From contig CAWDNP010000007.1 of NCBI GenBank assembly GCA_963803755.1, forward strand, positions 372,001 through 436,000: a stretch of DNA of 64,000 nucleotides, read 5' to 3'. Of the stretch, positions 17,347-26,473 are shown one piece after another; position 1 is the first letter of the stretch; the number at the start of each line of letters is the position of its first letter. A program made the translations under genes and the position numbers. The notes under the pieces are model-generated. The model was not told the DNA's origin. It was given only the letters and a program-made list of their open reading frames with translations, and searched no databases. The DNA comes from CAVUPF01 sp963803755 (GTDB taxonomy: Bacteria > Actinomycetota > Thermoleophilia > Solirubrobacterales > 70-9).

Positions 17347-18089
17347 CGGAAGAGATCCTCTGCGGGCGGGCGCCGCAGCGCCGCGGCGCCCGCGCCGTCT
17401 TCCTCGCCGACGAAGCGCTCCAGGCCGCGGACGAATACCGCCGGCACGCCACTTGCCTTATCCCGCACCAGATCGGCGGCCCCCGCCACCTCGTCGGCGA
17501 CGGCGATCAGCGTCGCCTCCAGTTCGCGGCCCCCTGCGTCGCGCCGCCCGCGCCAATCGTCCAGCGGGGCGATCCCGGCGCAGCCGATCGCCACCTCCGC
17601 CTGGCCCAGGCGCCAGGCGCGGCCGAAGCTGTCGGAGACGATCGCGGCGACCGTGACCGCGGCCGCCGCGCGGATCTCCGCCCGGATTTGCCGAGCCGAG
17701 GCGTCGGGGTCTTCGGGCAGCAGGCAGACGGTGTCGGGCTCGGGCAGGTTGGAGCTGTCGATGCCAGCATTGGCGCAGATGAAGCCGTGGCGTGTCTCGA
17801 CGATCAGCACCCCGCGCTCGGCGCGCAGCACCTCTTTGCTCTCCTCGAGGATGAGCTCGACCAGCGCAGGTTCCTTGCCGAGCACCGCGGCGAGCCGGCG
17901 GGCCTCACCGCCCGGGAGGACGGAGGAGAGGCGGCGGAGGCGGCCCTCGGCCTTGGAGACGACCTTTTGCGAGATGACGACGACGTCGCCGTCGGCGAGC
18001 TCGGCATGGGCCGCGATCAGCTCACCGACCGCCATCCCCTCGGTCACCTCCGGTAGGCCCGTGACCGGGACGATCCGCAGGCCGCTCAT
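17343..18089 (-). CDS. cofE: Coenzyme F420:L-glutamate ligase CofE
   Basis: A 248-residue single-domain CofE that adds gamma-linked glutamates to F420-0 using GTP. Diagnostic segments are GDVVVISQKVVSKAEGR (about 34-50), the metal-site ICANAGIDSSN and the VSDSFGRAWRLGQ block. It lacks the C-terminal nitroreductase-like domain that mycobacterial FbiB carries for reducing dehydro-F420. Its start overlaps the end of cofC by 4 bp, so it is the last gene of the fno-cofD-cofC-cofE operon. It converges on the zinc dehydrogenase with a 4-bp overlap. Confidence 0.93.
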   Translation of the reverse strand: MSGLRIVPVTGLPEVTEGMAVGELIAAHAELADGDVVVISQKVVSKAEGRLRRLSSVLPGGEARRLAAVLGKEPALVELILEESKEVLRAERGVLIVETRHGFICANAGIDSSNLPEPDTVCLLPEDPDASARQIRAEIRAAAAVTVAAIVSDSFGRAWRLGQAEVAIGCAGIAPLDDWRGRRDAGGRELEATLIAVADEVAGAADLVRDKASGVPAVFVRGLERFVGEEDGAGAAALRRPPAEDLFR

Positions 18090-18727
18090 AACCCGAGCGC
18101 CTTCGCGGTGTGGGCGGCCCGCCCCGGCCGCGCCTCAAGCTCGCGGGTGAGGGCGACGACGTCTGCCGGGGTGTCGAGGTCGAGTGCCAGTGAGGCCAGC
18201 TCCTCGACCCCGTAGGGAGTGCCGGCCTCTCGGGCCGCGGCGAGGTGGCGGGCGCAACTTCCCTCGCCGAAGGCGGGCCTGATCGCCCCCGGCGGCGCCA
18301 GCACCAGCGCGTTCGTCCCGGTGCCGTGTCGGTCGGGGACGACGGTGACGTAGCGCTCGGGGACGCCGGTCAGCAGCCGTTCCAGCTCATGCGGGTCAAG
18401 TAGCGGGCAGTCGCCGGGGAGAAGGACGACGCAGAGGGCACCGTGCGCTTCGGCGCGGGCGATCCCTGCCAGGGCCGCGCCGGGGTGTCCACCCTCGTTG
18501 GGGTCGGCGACCACCTCCGCGCCCACAGAGTGGGCGAGCTCCACCGCCCGCGGCTCGCTGCTGACGACGATCGTGCGCTCGATCGCCCGCGCCTTGGCGA
18601 TCGCCCCCAACACGTCTTCGAGCATCGCCGTGACCAGCGCCTCGCGCCGCTTGTCCTTGATGCCGGCAGCGAGACGTCGCTTGGCGGCGCCGAAGCGCTT
18701 TACGGGGAGGATCGCGGTCGCTTTCAA
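18086..18727 (-). CDS. cofC: Phospholactate/phosphoenolpyruvate guanylyltransferase CofC (FbiD)
   Basis: A 213-residue nucleotidyltransferase that activates 2-phospholactate or phosphoenolpyruvate with GTP for F420 assembly. The N-terminal ATAILPVKRFGAAKRRLA is the nucleotide-binding loop, and LLPGDCPLL carries the metal-binding Asp. A GTGTNALVL segment also matches the family. Actinobacterial homologs generally use phosphoenolpyruvate (FbiD), so that substrate is likely here, though it cannot be read from sequence alone. It overlaps cofD and cofE by 4 bp each. Confidence 0.92.
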   Translation of the reverse strand: MKATAILPVKRFGAAKRRLAAGIKDKRREALVTAMLEDVLGAIAKARAIERTIVVSSEPRAVELAHSVGAEVVADPNEGGHPGAALAGIARAEAHGALCVVLLPGDCPLLDPHELERLLTGVPERYVTVVPDRHGTGTNALVLAPPGAIRPAFGEGSCARHLAAAREAGTPYGVEELASLALDLDTPADVVALTRELEARPGRAAHTAKALGL

Positions 18728-19650
18728 GCCTCGATGAGGCTAATGGCGAAGTCGAGCACGGTGCGCGCGAGGCGGAGTCGGCCGCCGCCTCCCTCCATCA
18801 GGGTCGGGGCGGCGAGGGTCGCGATCTCGGTCGGCGGCGGGTCGGGATCGCCCTCGTCGAGGACCATCGCATCGATCAAACCCGTGTATAGCGACGCCAC
18901 GCCGGCGGCGGTCGAGGGGCGCTCAAGCGCCTTCATGAAGCGGTCGGTTGGTCCCTTCACCACCTGCCCCGCGACGTAGGGGCTTACCGCGACTACCGGG
19001 GCCTCGGAGGCGGCGATTGCCTCGCGCATGCCGGGCACCGCGAGGATCGGGCCGATGCTGATCACCGGGTTCGAGGGGCCGATCACGATCACCTCGGCCC
19101 AGCGCAGCGCCTCGAGCACCTCATGGGTCGGCTCGGCGTCCTCGATCCCCTCCAGCTCGACACCGCGGACCTCCGGCCGGCCGCGGTCGACGATCAGGTA
19201 CTCCTGCAGGTCGCGCCGGCCGGCCGCGGTCACTACCTTGGTCCGCACCGGCGCGTCGCACATCGGCAGCACCCGCGCCTGCACCCCGAGCGCCCGCGCG
19301 ATCTGCGCCTGCGCGTCGGTTAGGCGCCCGCCCTCGTCGAGGAACTGGCGCCGGTAAAGGCAGGTGGCGAGGTCGCGGTCGGAGAGCCCGAACCAGTCGG
19401 GCGCCCCGAGCTTGACCAGGCGCTCGAAGGCGGTGAAGCCGTCGTCGCGCAGGCCCCAGCCGCGCTCCTCGTCGATTTCGCCGCTCAGCCAGTAGGTGAT
19501 GAGGTCGGGGTCCGGAGAGACGTGGACGCCGAGCGTCTCGATGTCGTCGCCGGTATTGGCGATGACCGAGAGTTCGACACCGATCTCCTCTTGCATCCCG
19601 GCACCGAGCTTGGCGCCGCCGGTGCCGCCAGCGAGCAGCGCGACCCTCAT
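18724..19650 (-). CDS. cofD: 2-phospho-L-lactate transferase CofD (FbiA)
   Basis: A 308-residue transferase that moves the phospholactyl or enolpyruvyl phosphate group onto FO to give F420-0 or dehydro-F420-0. The glycine-rich start LAGGTGGAKLGAGM, the VIANTGDD motif and GPSNPVISIGPIL are all family hallmarks. I chose the ATG at 19650; an in-frame extension to 19857 overlaps fno and is not conserved-looking. The gene begins 2 bp after the stop of fno and overlaps cofC by 4 bp. Confidence 0.94.
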   Translation of the reverse strand: MRVALLAGGTGGAKLGAGMQEEIGVELSVIANTGDDIETLGVHVSPDPDLITYWLSGEIDEERGWGLRDDGFTAFERLVKLGAPDWFGLSDRDLATCLYRRQFLDEGGRLTDAQAQIARALGVQARVLPMCDAPVRTKVVTAAGRRDLQEYLIVDRGRPEVRGVELEGIEDAEPTHEVLEALRWAEVIVIGPSNPVISIGPILAVPGMREAIAASEAPVVAVSPYVAGQVVKGPTDRFMKALERPSTAAGVASLYTGLIDAMVLDEGDPDPPPTEIATLAAPTLMEGGGGRLRLARTVLDFAISLIEA

Positions 19651-19652
19651 GC

Positions 19653-20345
19653 TTATGCCCAGTGGTCGCCGTCGGGAAGGCCGGTGAGCCTGATTCCGGC
19701 GTGGGACTTGTAGCGGCTGTTGACCGAGATCAGGAGCGGAGTCAGCTGCTCGACGATGCGCGCCATCTCCAGCGGCCCGGCGTTGACGGCGCGCAGGCCT
19801 CCGATCAGCTCGATCAGCGCCGCGACCCGTGCCTTGTCGGCCTTGCGATCGCCGCAAACCAGGACATCCTCTCCCAGCTTCGCATCGGGGTCGGCGAGGA
19901 TCGGTGCGCCAACCGTGTGCAGCGCGGAGACCACGGTGACGCCCTCGGGGGCCATCTCCTGCGCCTGCTGGGCGGCGGAGCCCTGCCAGACGCCGAGCGA
20001 GCGGGTCGCCTTGCCGCTCACCGCAGCGGCGAGGGGGACCGTGCAGTCGACCAGGATCTGGCCGGGCCGCAGCGCCTCGTGCAGGTTTGCCAGGTTCTCC
20101 GACTGGGCGCGGAAGGGGACGGTGAGGAAGACGATCTCACCGCGCCGCGCCGCCTCCTCGTTGAGCAGGCCCTGGACCTCGGCGCCCTGGACCGCGGCGC
20201 GGACCCTCGCCGCCGCCTGCTCGGCCCGCTCCGATGAGCGCGAGCCGATCGCGATTGGCGCCCCGGCCCTGGCCCAGCGCAGCGCCAGGCCGGCGCCCAG
20301 GGCGCCGGTTCCGCCGATGATCGGGATCGGTTCGATCTCCGCCAC
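19653..20345 (-). CDS. fno: NADPH-dependent F420 reductase
   Basis: A 230-residue F420H2:NADP+ oxidoreductase that exchanges hydride between NADPH and F420. The dinucleotide fold starts at IIGGTGALGAGLALRWA (about 9-25) and is followed by GSRSSERA, typical for NADP(H) preference. FLTVPF and the C-terminal NSRYKSHAGIRLTGL are family signatures. As first gene of the operon with cofD, cofC and cofE, it couples cofactor synthesis to reduction. It is divergent from the SDR gene, with 28 bp between the starts. Confidence 0.93.
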   Translation of the reverse strand: MAEIEPIPIIGGTGALGAGLALRWARAGAPIAIGSRSSERAEQAAARVRAAVQGAEVQGLLNEEAARRGEIVFLTVPFRAQSENLANLHEALRPGQILVDCTVPLAAAVSGKATRSLGVWQGSAAQQAQEMAPEGVTVVSALHTVGAPILADPDAKLGEDVLVCGDRKADKARVAALIELIGGLRAVNAGPLEMARIVEQLTPLLISVNSRYKSHAGIRLTGLPDGDHWA

Positions 20346-20373
20346 GAGCGCGCCAGTCTATGCTGCTCGCCTT

Positions 20374-21108
20374 ATGAGGCTGGAGGGACGAAAGGCGCTG
20401 GTGACGGGGGGTGCGAGCGGGATCGGCGCCGCCATCGCAGCGCGCCTTGCCGCCGAGGGAGCCGAGGTCTGGGTCGGCGACGTAAACGTGGAGGGCGCCG
20501 GGCAGGTCGCGAGCGAGATCTCCGGCCACGCGATCGAGCTCGACGTGACCGAGCTCGACTCGGCCCGCGCCGCGGTCGAAGCGACGGGCGCGCTCGACAT
20601 CCTCGTCAACAACGCCGGCACCGATGAGTTCGGCTTCTTCACCCACACAACCCCCGATCAGTGGCAGCGGGTCCTGGCGATCAATCTCGGTGGCGTCCTC
20701 AACTGCACCCACACCACCTTGCCGGGGATGCAGCAGGCCGGCTACGGCCGCATCGTCAGCATCTCCTCGGAGGCGGGCCGGGTCGGCTCGAAGGGCTCCG
20801 CTGTTTACTCGGCCGCCAAGGGTGGCATCGTTGCCTTCATGAAGGCGATCGCCCGCGAGAACGCTCGCTACGGGATCACCGCCAACTCGATTGCGCCGGG
20901 GCCGATCGAGACACCGCTGTTGATGGGTGCCAGGGAGTTCGGCGAGATCGGCGAGAAGGTGATCGAGACGATGAAAGAGGCGACTCAGATGAAGCGTCTC
21001 GGCCAGCCCGACGAGGTGGCCGCCGCGGTCGCCTTCCTCGCCTCCGAGGACGCCACCTACGTGACTGGGGAGACGCTCGGCGTCAGCGGCGGGCTCGGGA
21101 TGGTCTGA
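20374..21108 (+). CDS. SDR-family oxidoreductase (FabG/PhaB-like)
   Basis: A 244-residue classical short-chain dehydrogenase. It has the TGGASGIG cofactor motif (about 10-17), the NNAG motif, a catalytic Ser in ISSEAGR, and YSAAKGG with the catalytic Tyr and Lys (about 148-154). A PGPIETPL segment and the C-terminal VTGETLGVSGG are typical of 3-oxoacyl-ACP or acetoacetyl-CoA reductases and related enzymes. Substrate is not decided by the sequence. It is followed after 3 bp by HMG-CoA lyase, suggesting a role in branched-chain acyl-CoA or acetoacetyl-CoA metabolism. I chose the ATG at 20374; a much longer reading upstream is antisense to fno. A TATGCT hexamer is 9 nt upstream. Confidence 0.87.
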   Translation: MRLEGRKALVTGGASGIGAAIAARLAAEGAEVWVGDVNVEGAGQVASEISGHAIELDVTELDSARAAVEATGALDILVNNAGTDEFGFFTHTTPDQWQRVLAINLGGVLNCTHTTLPGMQQAGYGRIVSISSEAGRVGSKGSAVYSAAKGGIVAFMKAIARENARYGITANSIAPGPIETPLLMGAREFGEIGEKVIETMKEATQMKRLGQPDEVAAAVAFLASEDATYVTGETLGVSGGLGMV

Positions 21109-21111
21109 GCG

Positions 21112-22032
21112 GTGGCTTTGCTGCCCGAGCGCGCGGGCATCCGCGAGGTCGGCCCCCGCGACGGCTTCCAAAACGAGCCGGAGACGATCCCCACAGCCGA
21201 GAAGATCCGGCTGATCGACATGCTCTCGGCGAGTGGTCTGGAGCGGATCGAGGTGAGCGCCTTCGTGCGGACAGACGTGATCCCCCAGCTCGCCGACGCC
21301 GAGGAGGTGCTCGCCGGCGTGCAGCGGCGCGACGGAGTGGCCTTCTCGGTCCTGATCCCCAACGAGCGGGGGCTCGAGCGGGCGCTTCAGATGCGCGACC
21401 GCTTCGAGGAGGCGAGCGTCTTTCTCTCCGCCTCAGAGACCCACAACCGGCGCAACGTCAACTCATCGGTCGAGGAGTCGCTGAACGGGCTGGAGCGCAC
21501 GCTCGAGGGCGCCCGCGAGGCGGGGCTGCGCTGCGAGGGAGTGATCTCGACCTCCTTCGGCTGTCCCTACGAGGGGGAGGTAGCGCCTGAGCGCGTCTTT
21601 GAGATCGCCGGACGGCTGGCCGCGGCCGGCTGCGCCGAGGTCGCCTTCGGCGACACCACCGGGATGGCGAACCCGCGCCAGGTGGGGGAGTTCTTCGCCG
21701 CGGCGCGCGATCACCTCGCCGGAGTCGAGCTGACCGCCCACTTCCACAACACCCGCGGCCAGGGCCTCGCCAACGTGCTCGCCGCGCTGGAGGAGGGCAT
21801 CGACTCCTTCGAGTCGAGCTTCGGCGAGCTCGGCGGCTGCCCGGTGCCGCCGGGCTCGACCGGCAATATCTCTACCGAGGACGTCGTCTCGATGCTCCAC
21901 GAGATGGGGATCGAGACCGGGATCGACCTGCCGCGCCTGATCGAGGCATCGCGCGCCGCTCAGGGCGTGCTCGGCCGCCCGCTCGGCTCCCACGTCCTGC
22001 GGGCCGGGCCCGTGGACTGGCACCGCGGTTAG
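21112..22032 (+). CDS. Hydroxymethylglutaryl-CoA lyase
   Basis: A 306-residue TIM-barrel lyase that splits HMG-CoA into acetyl-CoA and acetoacetate. Markers are REVGPRDGFQNE (about residue 11-22), ASETHN, STSFGCPYEGEV, FGDTTGMANP, the AHFHNTRG metal-binding His pair, and GGCPVPPGSTGN. The GTG start lies 3 bp after the SDR stop, so the two are in one operon with the carboxylase that follows after 10 bp. With acetoacetate-CoA ligase nearby, this fits the end of leucine degradation. Confidence 0.93.
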   Translation: MALLPERAGIREVGPRDGFQNEPETIPTAEKIRLIDMLSASGLERIEVSAFVRTDVIPQLADAEEVLAGVQRRDGVAFSVLIPNERGLERALQMRDRFEEASVFLSASETHNRRNVNSSVEESLNGLERTLEGAREAGLRCEGVISTSFGCPYEGEVAPERVFEIAGRLAAAGCAEVAFGDTTGMANPRQVGEFFAAARDHLAGVELTAHFHNTRGQGLANVLAALEEGIDSFESSFGELGGCPVPPGSTGNISTEDVVSMLHEMGIETGIDLPRLIEASRAAQGVLGRPLGSHVLRAGPVDWHRG

Positions 22033-22042
22033 TCTCCGGCGC

Positions 22043-23563
22043 GTGTCCGACTTCGCCCAGGCCCTAGAGGCGGCGCTTTCCGGCGGCCCCCGGCGCCACC
22101 ACGAGAAGACCGCCGAGCAGGGAAAGTTGCCCGTTCGCGAGCGGGTCGAGCTGCTCATCGACTCCGGTTCCTTCGCCGAGGAGGGGCTGCTCGCCAACTG
22201 GGAGCGGGAGGGGCTCGGCGCCGACGGGGTCCTCACCGGCTTGGCGAGCGTCGACGGCCGCCGCGTGGCGTTGATGGCGAATGACCCGACCGTGAAGGCG
22301 GGCTCCTGGGGGTCGAAGACGGTGGAGAAGATCCTCCGCGTTCAGGAGCGTGCGCTGAAGCTCCAGGTCCCGATCCTCTACCTGGTCGACTCGGCCGGAG
22401 CGCGCATCACCGACCAGGTGCAGATGTTCCCCGGCCGCCGCGGTGCCGGTCGCATCTTCCACAACGAGGTTCGCCTCTCCGGCCAGGTGCCGCAGGTCTG
22501 TCTGCTGTTCGGTCCCAGTGCCGCCGGTGGCGCCTACATCCCGGCCTTCTGCGACGTGGTGATCATGCGCGAAGGCAACGCCTCGATGTACCTGGGCTCG
22601 CCGCGGATGGCGGAGATGGTGATCGGCGAGAGAGTGACCCTGGAGGAGATGGGCGGGGCGAAGATGCACACCGGCGTCTCCGGTTGTGGCCACTTCCTGG
22701 TCAAGACGGACGAGGAGGCGATCGAGCTGGCCAGGCGATACCTCTCCTTCATGCCCGGCAGCTGGCGTGAGGAGCCACCGCCAGCCCCGGCTGTCGAGCC
22801 GGTCTCAGACACGCCGATCGCCGAGATCGTCCCGGCCGATGAGAACCGGCCCTTCGACATGCGCGAGGTGCTCGACTCGCTGCTCGACGCGGACAGCTTT
22901 CTAGCTGTTCACGAGCGCTGGGCGAAGGAGCTGATCGTCGGCTACGCGAGACTCGACGGGCGCGCGGTTGGCGTCGTCGCCAACCAGCCCAAGCACACTG
23001 GGGGGGTCCTCTTCGTCGACTCCGCCGACAAGGGGGCGCGCTTTATCCAGACCTGCAACGCCTTCAACCTGCCGCTGCTCTTCCTTGCCGATGTGCCCGG
23101 CTTCATGATCGGCACCGCGGTCGAGCGCCAGGGGATCATCCGCCACGGGGCGAAGATGATCAGCGCGGTGTCAGAAGCGACGGTGCCGAAGATTTCGGTG
23201 ATCGTCCGCAAGGCATACGGCGCCGGGCTCTACGCGATGGCGGGGCCGGCCTTCGAGCCCGACTGCTGCATCGCCCTGCCGAGCGCCTCGATTGCCGTGA
23301 TGGGCCCGCAGGCAGCGGTCAACGCCGTCTTCTACAACCAGGTCCAGGCGATCGAGGACGAGGCCGAGCGCGAGGCCTTCGTAGCCGCGAAGCGCAAGGA
23401 GTACGCGAAAGACATCGACATCCTCCACCTCGCCTCCGAGCTGGTCGTCGACGCGGTTGTCCAACCCGAGGACCTGCGCGCCGAGCTGATCCGCCGCTTC
23501 GCCCTCGCCGCCAGCAAGGACCGCTCCTTCGCCGAGCGCCGCAATCCGGTGACGCCAGCGTAG
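22043..23563 (+). CDS. Acyl-CoA carboxylase beta (carboxyltransferase) subunit
   Basis: A 506-residue biotin-dependent carboxyltransferase with two crotonase-like halves. The N-terminal half shows YLVDSAGARITDQ and SAAGGAYIPAFCD. The C-terminal half shows VANQPKHTGGVLFVDSADKGARFI, FLADVPGFMIG, and RKAYGAGLYAMAG. The operon with HMG-CoA lyase points to methylcrotonyl-CoA carboxylase (leucine degradation), but propionyl- or geranyl-CoA carboxylase cannot be excluded. No biotinylated alpha subunit is adjacent, so it must be encoded elsewhere. It starts with GTG at 22043. Confidence 0.91.
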   Translation: MSDFAQALEAALSGGPRRHHEKTAEQGKLPVRERVELLIDSGSFAEEGLLANWEREGLGADGVLTGLASVDGRRVALMANDPTVKAGSWGSKTVEKILRVQERALKLQVPILYLVDSAGARITDQVQMFPGRRGAGRIFHNEVRLSGQVPQVCLLFGPSAAGGAYIPAFCDVVIMREGNASMYLGSPRMAEMVIGERVTLEEMGGAKMHTGVSGCGHFLVKTDEEAIELARRYLSFMPGSWREEPPPAPAVEPVSDTPIAEIVPADENRPFDMREVLDSLLDADSFLAVHERWAKELIVGYARLDGRAVGVVANQPKHTGGVLFVDSADKGARFIQTCNAFNLPLLFLADVPGFMIGTAVERQGIIRHGAKMISAVSEATVPKISVIVRKAYGAGLYAMAGPAFEPDCCIALPSASIAVMGPQAAVNAVFYNQVQAIEDEAEREAFVAAKRKEYAKDIDILHLASELVVDAVVQPEDLRAELIRRFALAASKDRSFAERRNPVTPA

Positions 23564-23654
23564 TTCGTCTTTTGATCGCCACGCGTTCGCCCAGCCGCGG
23601 CATATGCTCGGGCGGCGATAGCGCCTCCACGGTGCTGCTGCGGCGGCGAACCGA

Positions 23655-25643
23655 CTAGATCCGCCCCGCCATCTCGACGAAGTAGTCAAGCGCCGCCGGG
23701 TTGGCGAGGGAGTCGCGGCTGGCCGCCTGCTTGGCTGGCGTGCCCATCAAGATCCGCTTCACCGGCACCTCCAGCGCCTTGCCGCTCAGGGTGCGCGGCA
23801 CCTCGGCGATCTCGAAGACCTCGTCAGGGACGTGGCGGGGGGAGCAGCGCTCGCGGACGCGGCTGGCGATCTCCCGGCGCAGCCCCTCGTCGAGGTTGGC
23901 GCCCTCGCGCAGGACGACAAATAGCGGCATCCAGCCCTCGGTGCCGGGGCGGGGGAGGTCGACGACCAGCGCGTCGACGATCTCCTCGAGGTCGAGCACG
24001 GCGCGGTAGATCTCGCTCGTTCCCATGCGGACGCCGGAGCGGTTGATGGTCGAGTCCGAGCGGCCGTAGATGACGGCGGTGCCGCGCGAGGTGATCTCGA
24101 TCCAGTCGCCGTGGCGCCAGACGCCGGGGTAGTGCTCGAAGTAGCTGGCCCGGTAGTGGCTGCCGTCCTTATCGCCCCAGAAGAAGACCGGCATCGAGGG
24201 CATCGGCTCGGTGACGACCAGCTCGCCGACCTCATCGATCACGGAGTTACCGGCCTCGTCCCAGGCCTCGACCGCAGCGCCCAGCGCCCGCGCCTGCAGC
24301 TCGCCCCGGTAGACGGGGAGCAGCGCGACGCCGCCGACGAAGGCGGTGCAGAGGTCGGTGCCGCCGCTGGTTGAGAAGAGCCAGGTATCGGCGCCGACAT
24401 GCTCATAGATCCAGTCAAAGCCCTCCGGGGAGAGCGGGGAGCCGGTCGAGCCGACCGCGGTGAGGCGGTTGAGGTCGCGCCCCGCGCCCGGCTCGACCCC
24501 GGCCTTCATGCAGGCGGAGATGTAGGAGGCGCTGGTGCCGAACATGGTGATTCCGGCCCGCTCGGCGAGATCCCAGAGAACGCCCATGTCGGGGTGGCCG
24601 GGGTTGCCGTCATAGAGGACGATCGCGGCACGGGTCAGAAGCCCGGAGACAAGGAAGTTCCACATCATCCAGCCGGTCGTGGTGAACCAGAAGAGGCGGT
24701 CGTCGGGGTGGGCGTCGACGTGAAGGTGGAGCTTCTTCAGATGCTCGATCAGGATGCCCCCCTGGCCCTGGACGATCGCCTTGGGTAGGCCGGTGGTGCC
24801 GGAGGAGTAGAGGACCCAGAGCGGGTGGTCAAAGGGGACGCGCTCGAAGGCGAGCGCTGCCCCCTCGCCCGCTGCCAGCAGCTCGTCCCAGCGCATCGGG
24901 TCGCGCAGGGGGGAGAGGTCGGGCTCGGGGTCGAGGTAGGGGAGGACGACGGTTCGCTGCAGGCTCGGCATCTCGGCCTGGAGGCGGGCGATCGTCTCGC
25001 GGCGGTCGAAGTCCTTGCCGCCGTAGCGGTAGCCGTCGACCGCGATCAGCACCTTCGGCTCGATCTGGGCGAAGCGGTCGACGACGCTGGCCGGGCCGAA
25101 GTCGGGCGAGCAGCTCGACCAGATCGCGCCGATGCTCGCGGCGGCGAGAAAGGCGACGATCGCCTCCGGGATGTTTGGCAGGTAGGCGACGACGCGATCG
25201 CCGCGCTCGACCCCCAACTCGCGCAGCCCGGCGGCGAGGGCCGCGACCTGCGCACGCAGCTCGCCCCAGCTCAGCTCCGACAGATCGCGCAGCTCGGAGG
25301 CGTGCAGGATCGCCGTCTCGGAGTCGTCCTTGCTGGCGAAGACGTGCTCGGCGTAGTTGAGCTCGGTGCCGGTGAACCATTCGGCCCCCGGCATCTCGCG
25401 ACTGCCCAGCACCCGCTCGAAGCCGCCGTCGGCCTGCACGTCGAAGAAGGCCCAGATCGACCTCCAGAACCCCTCTAGGTCGTCGACCGACCATCGCCAA
25501 AGCTCCTCATACCCCTCGAACCGCAGCCCCTGCTCGCTCTCCAGCCACCGCATGTACTCGGTTAGCCGCGCCCGCTCGACCAGCTCAGCCGACGGCTCCC
25601 AGAGCAGCTTCCCTCTCCCGGTTTTAGCCGACGCCGACTCCAC
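23655..25643 (-). CDS. Acetoacetate-CoA ligase
   Basis: A 662-residue adenylate-forming enzyme that converts acetoacetate to acetoacetyl-CoA with ATP. The N-terminal ACS-type region includes FWRSIWAFFDV and WFTGTELNYAEHVF. The AMP-binding P-loop is VLYSSGTTGLPKAIVQGQGG, followed by TTTGWMMWNFL, FSTSGGTDLC and YGRSDSTINRSGVRMGTSEIY. The catalytic Lys lies in the C-terminal LSGKALEVPVKRI. All of this matches acetoacetyl-CoA synthetases rather than acetyl-CoA synthetase. It recovers the acetoacetate released by the nearby HMG-CoA lyase. It converges on the carboxylase operon. Confidence 0.93.
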   Translation of the reverse strand: MESASAKTGRGKLLWEPSAELVERARLTEYMRWLESEQGLRFEGYEELWRWSVDDLEGFWRSIWAFFDVQADGGFERVLGSREMPGAEWFTGTELNYAEHVFASKDDSETAILHASELRDLSELSWGELRAQVAALAAGLRELGVERGDRVVAYLPNIPEAIVAFLAAASIGAIWSSCSPDFGPASVVDRFAQIEPKVLIAVDGYRYGGKDFDRRETIARLQAEMPSLQRTVVLPYLDPEPDLSPLRDPMRWDELLAAGEGAALAFERVPFDHPLWVLYSSGTTGLPKAIVQGQGGILIEHLKKLHLHVDAHPDDRLFWFTTTGWMMWNFLVSGLLTRAAIVLYDGNPGHPDMGVLWDLAERAGITMFGTSASYISACMKAGVEPGAGRDLNRLTAVGSTGSPLSPEGFDWIYEHVGADTWLFSTSGGTDLCTAFVGGVALLPVYRGELQARALGAAVEAWDEAGNSVIDEVGELVVTEPMPSMPVFFWGDKDGSHYRASYFEHYPGVWRHGDWIEITSRGTAVIYGRSDSTINRSGVRMGTSEIYRAVLDLEEIVDALVVDLPRPGTEGWMPLFVVLREGANLDEGLRREIASRVRERCSPRHVPDEVFEIAEVPRTLSGKALEVPVKRILMGTPAKQAASRDSLANPAALDYFVEMAGRI

Positions 25644-25670
25644 TTGGGGGAATTATCACCCGGTACGCAA

Positions 25671-26465
25671 TCAGCGCTTGGGGCCGACATGGCGATCCAT
25701 GATTGCCACCGCATCGCCCCGAGCGACTGAGATATTCCAGGGACGCCCTGCCGCCAGGCGATTCCCAGCCGGTCACGCGCCCCACAGAAGATGTGCTGGA
25801 TGTCGTGCGAGCGGTTGCTGAAGGAATAGCGGGGATATACGTAGGTCTTCTTCGGATGGCGGATCTTGTTGGTGACGCGACAACCGTCCGAGTGAAATAA
25901 GACCACGCAGGAGCCGACCCGGATGACGTGAAACGATGCGTTCCTGCCACGAATCAAGGGCGATTCGGCGCTTGTGCTTAACGCCGGGGCCATGCTGTGG
26001 AAACATGTGCGGCCAGTGTTTGGAAAAGGAGTAGACCTCGTCCATATTGGCCTGCTTGTGACGGAAAATGCCCACCTTGCTCGCCGGGATGACAAGACCC
26101 ATGGCGGCACTGCACTCCGCCACGATCATCGGGTAAGCCCGATCGAGGAATACGCGGAGTCGATATACCCCACGCGGATGGGCCGAAATCAGGCCATCTC
26201 CGAGATAGAGACCGAGGAGGTACGCGTAGGCATGAGCCGTTATGCCGGGAATGGACTCGGTCGAGTGGGGGCATCGCGGGCATGGGGTTGCGCCTCGAAC
26301 CCGCGGAGGTCGATGGGATCTTGCCGGTTTACGAATCCGTGTGCGAGCCCTTACCCAGTCGCTGACAGTTCTGCGATTGACGCCTAGCTCTCGCGAGATC
26401 TGGCAGTTGTTCCAACCAGAATCGGAAAGCTGAAGGGCTCGTTCGACCTGCCATACAGGCTTCAT
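25671..26465 (-). pseudogene. HTH-LAGLIDADG homing-endonuclease-like gene, copy 1 (frameshifted)
   Basis: A decayed gene that, with two one-base corrections, encodes 264 residues. There is an N-terminal helix-turn-helix (NCQISRELGVNRRTVSDW, about 20-37), a CPRC pair (about 62-65), a first LAGLIDADG-type motif LLGLYLGDG (about 83-91), a basic middle and a second motif LLRGLIHSDG (about 185-194). The tail ends in HVGPKR. The frame breaks near 25896 (one extra T) and near 25740 (one base missing). The ATG at 26465 lies 8 nt downstream of the 3' end of tRNA-Leu(CAA), on the same strand. A homologous decayed copy sits in the same way by tRNA-Leu(CAG) at the right end of the window. Confidence 0.82.
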
Positions 26466-26473
26466 CGCATTGA

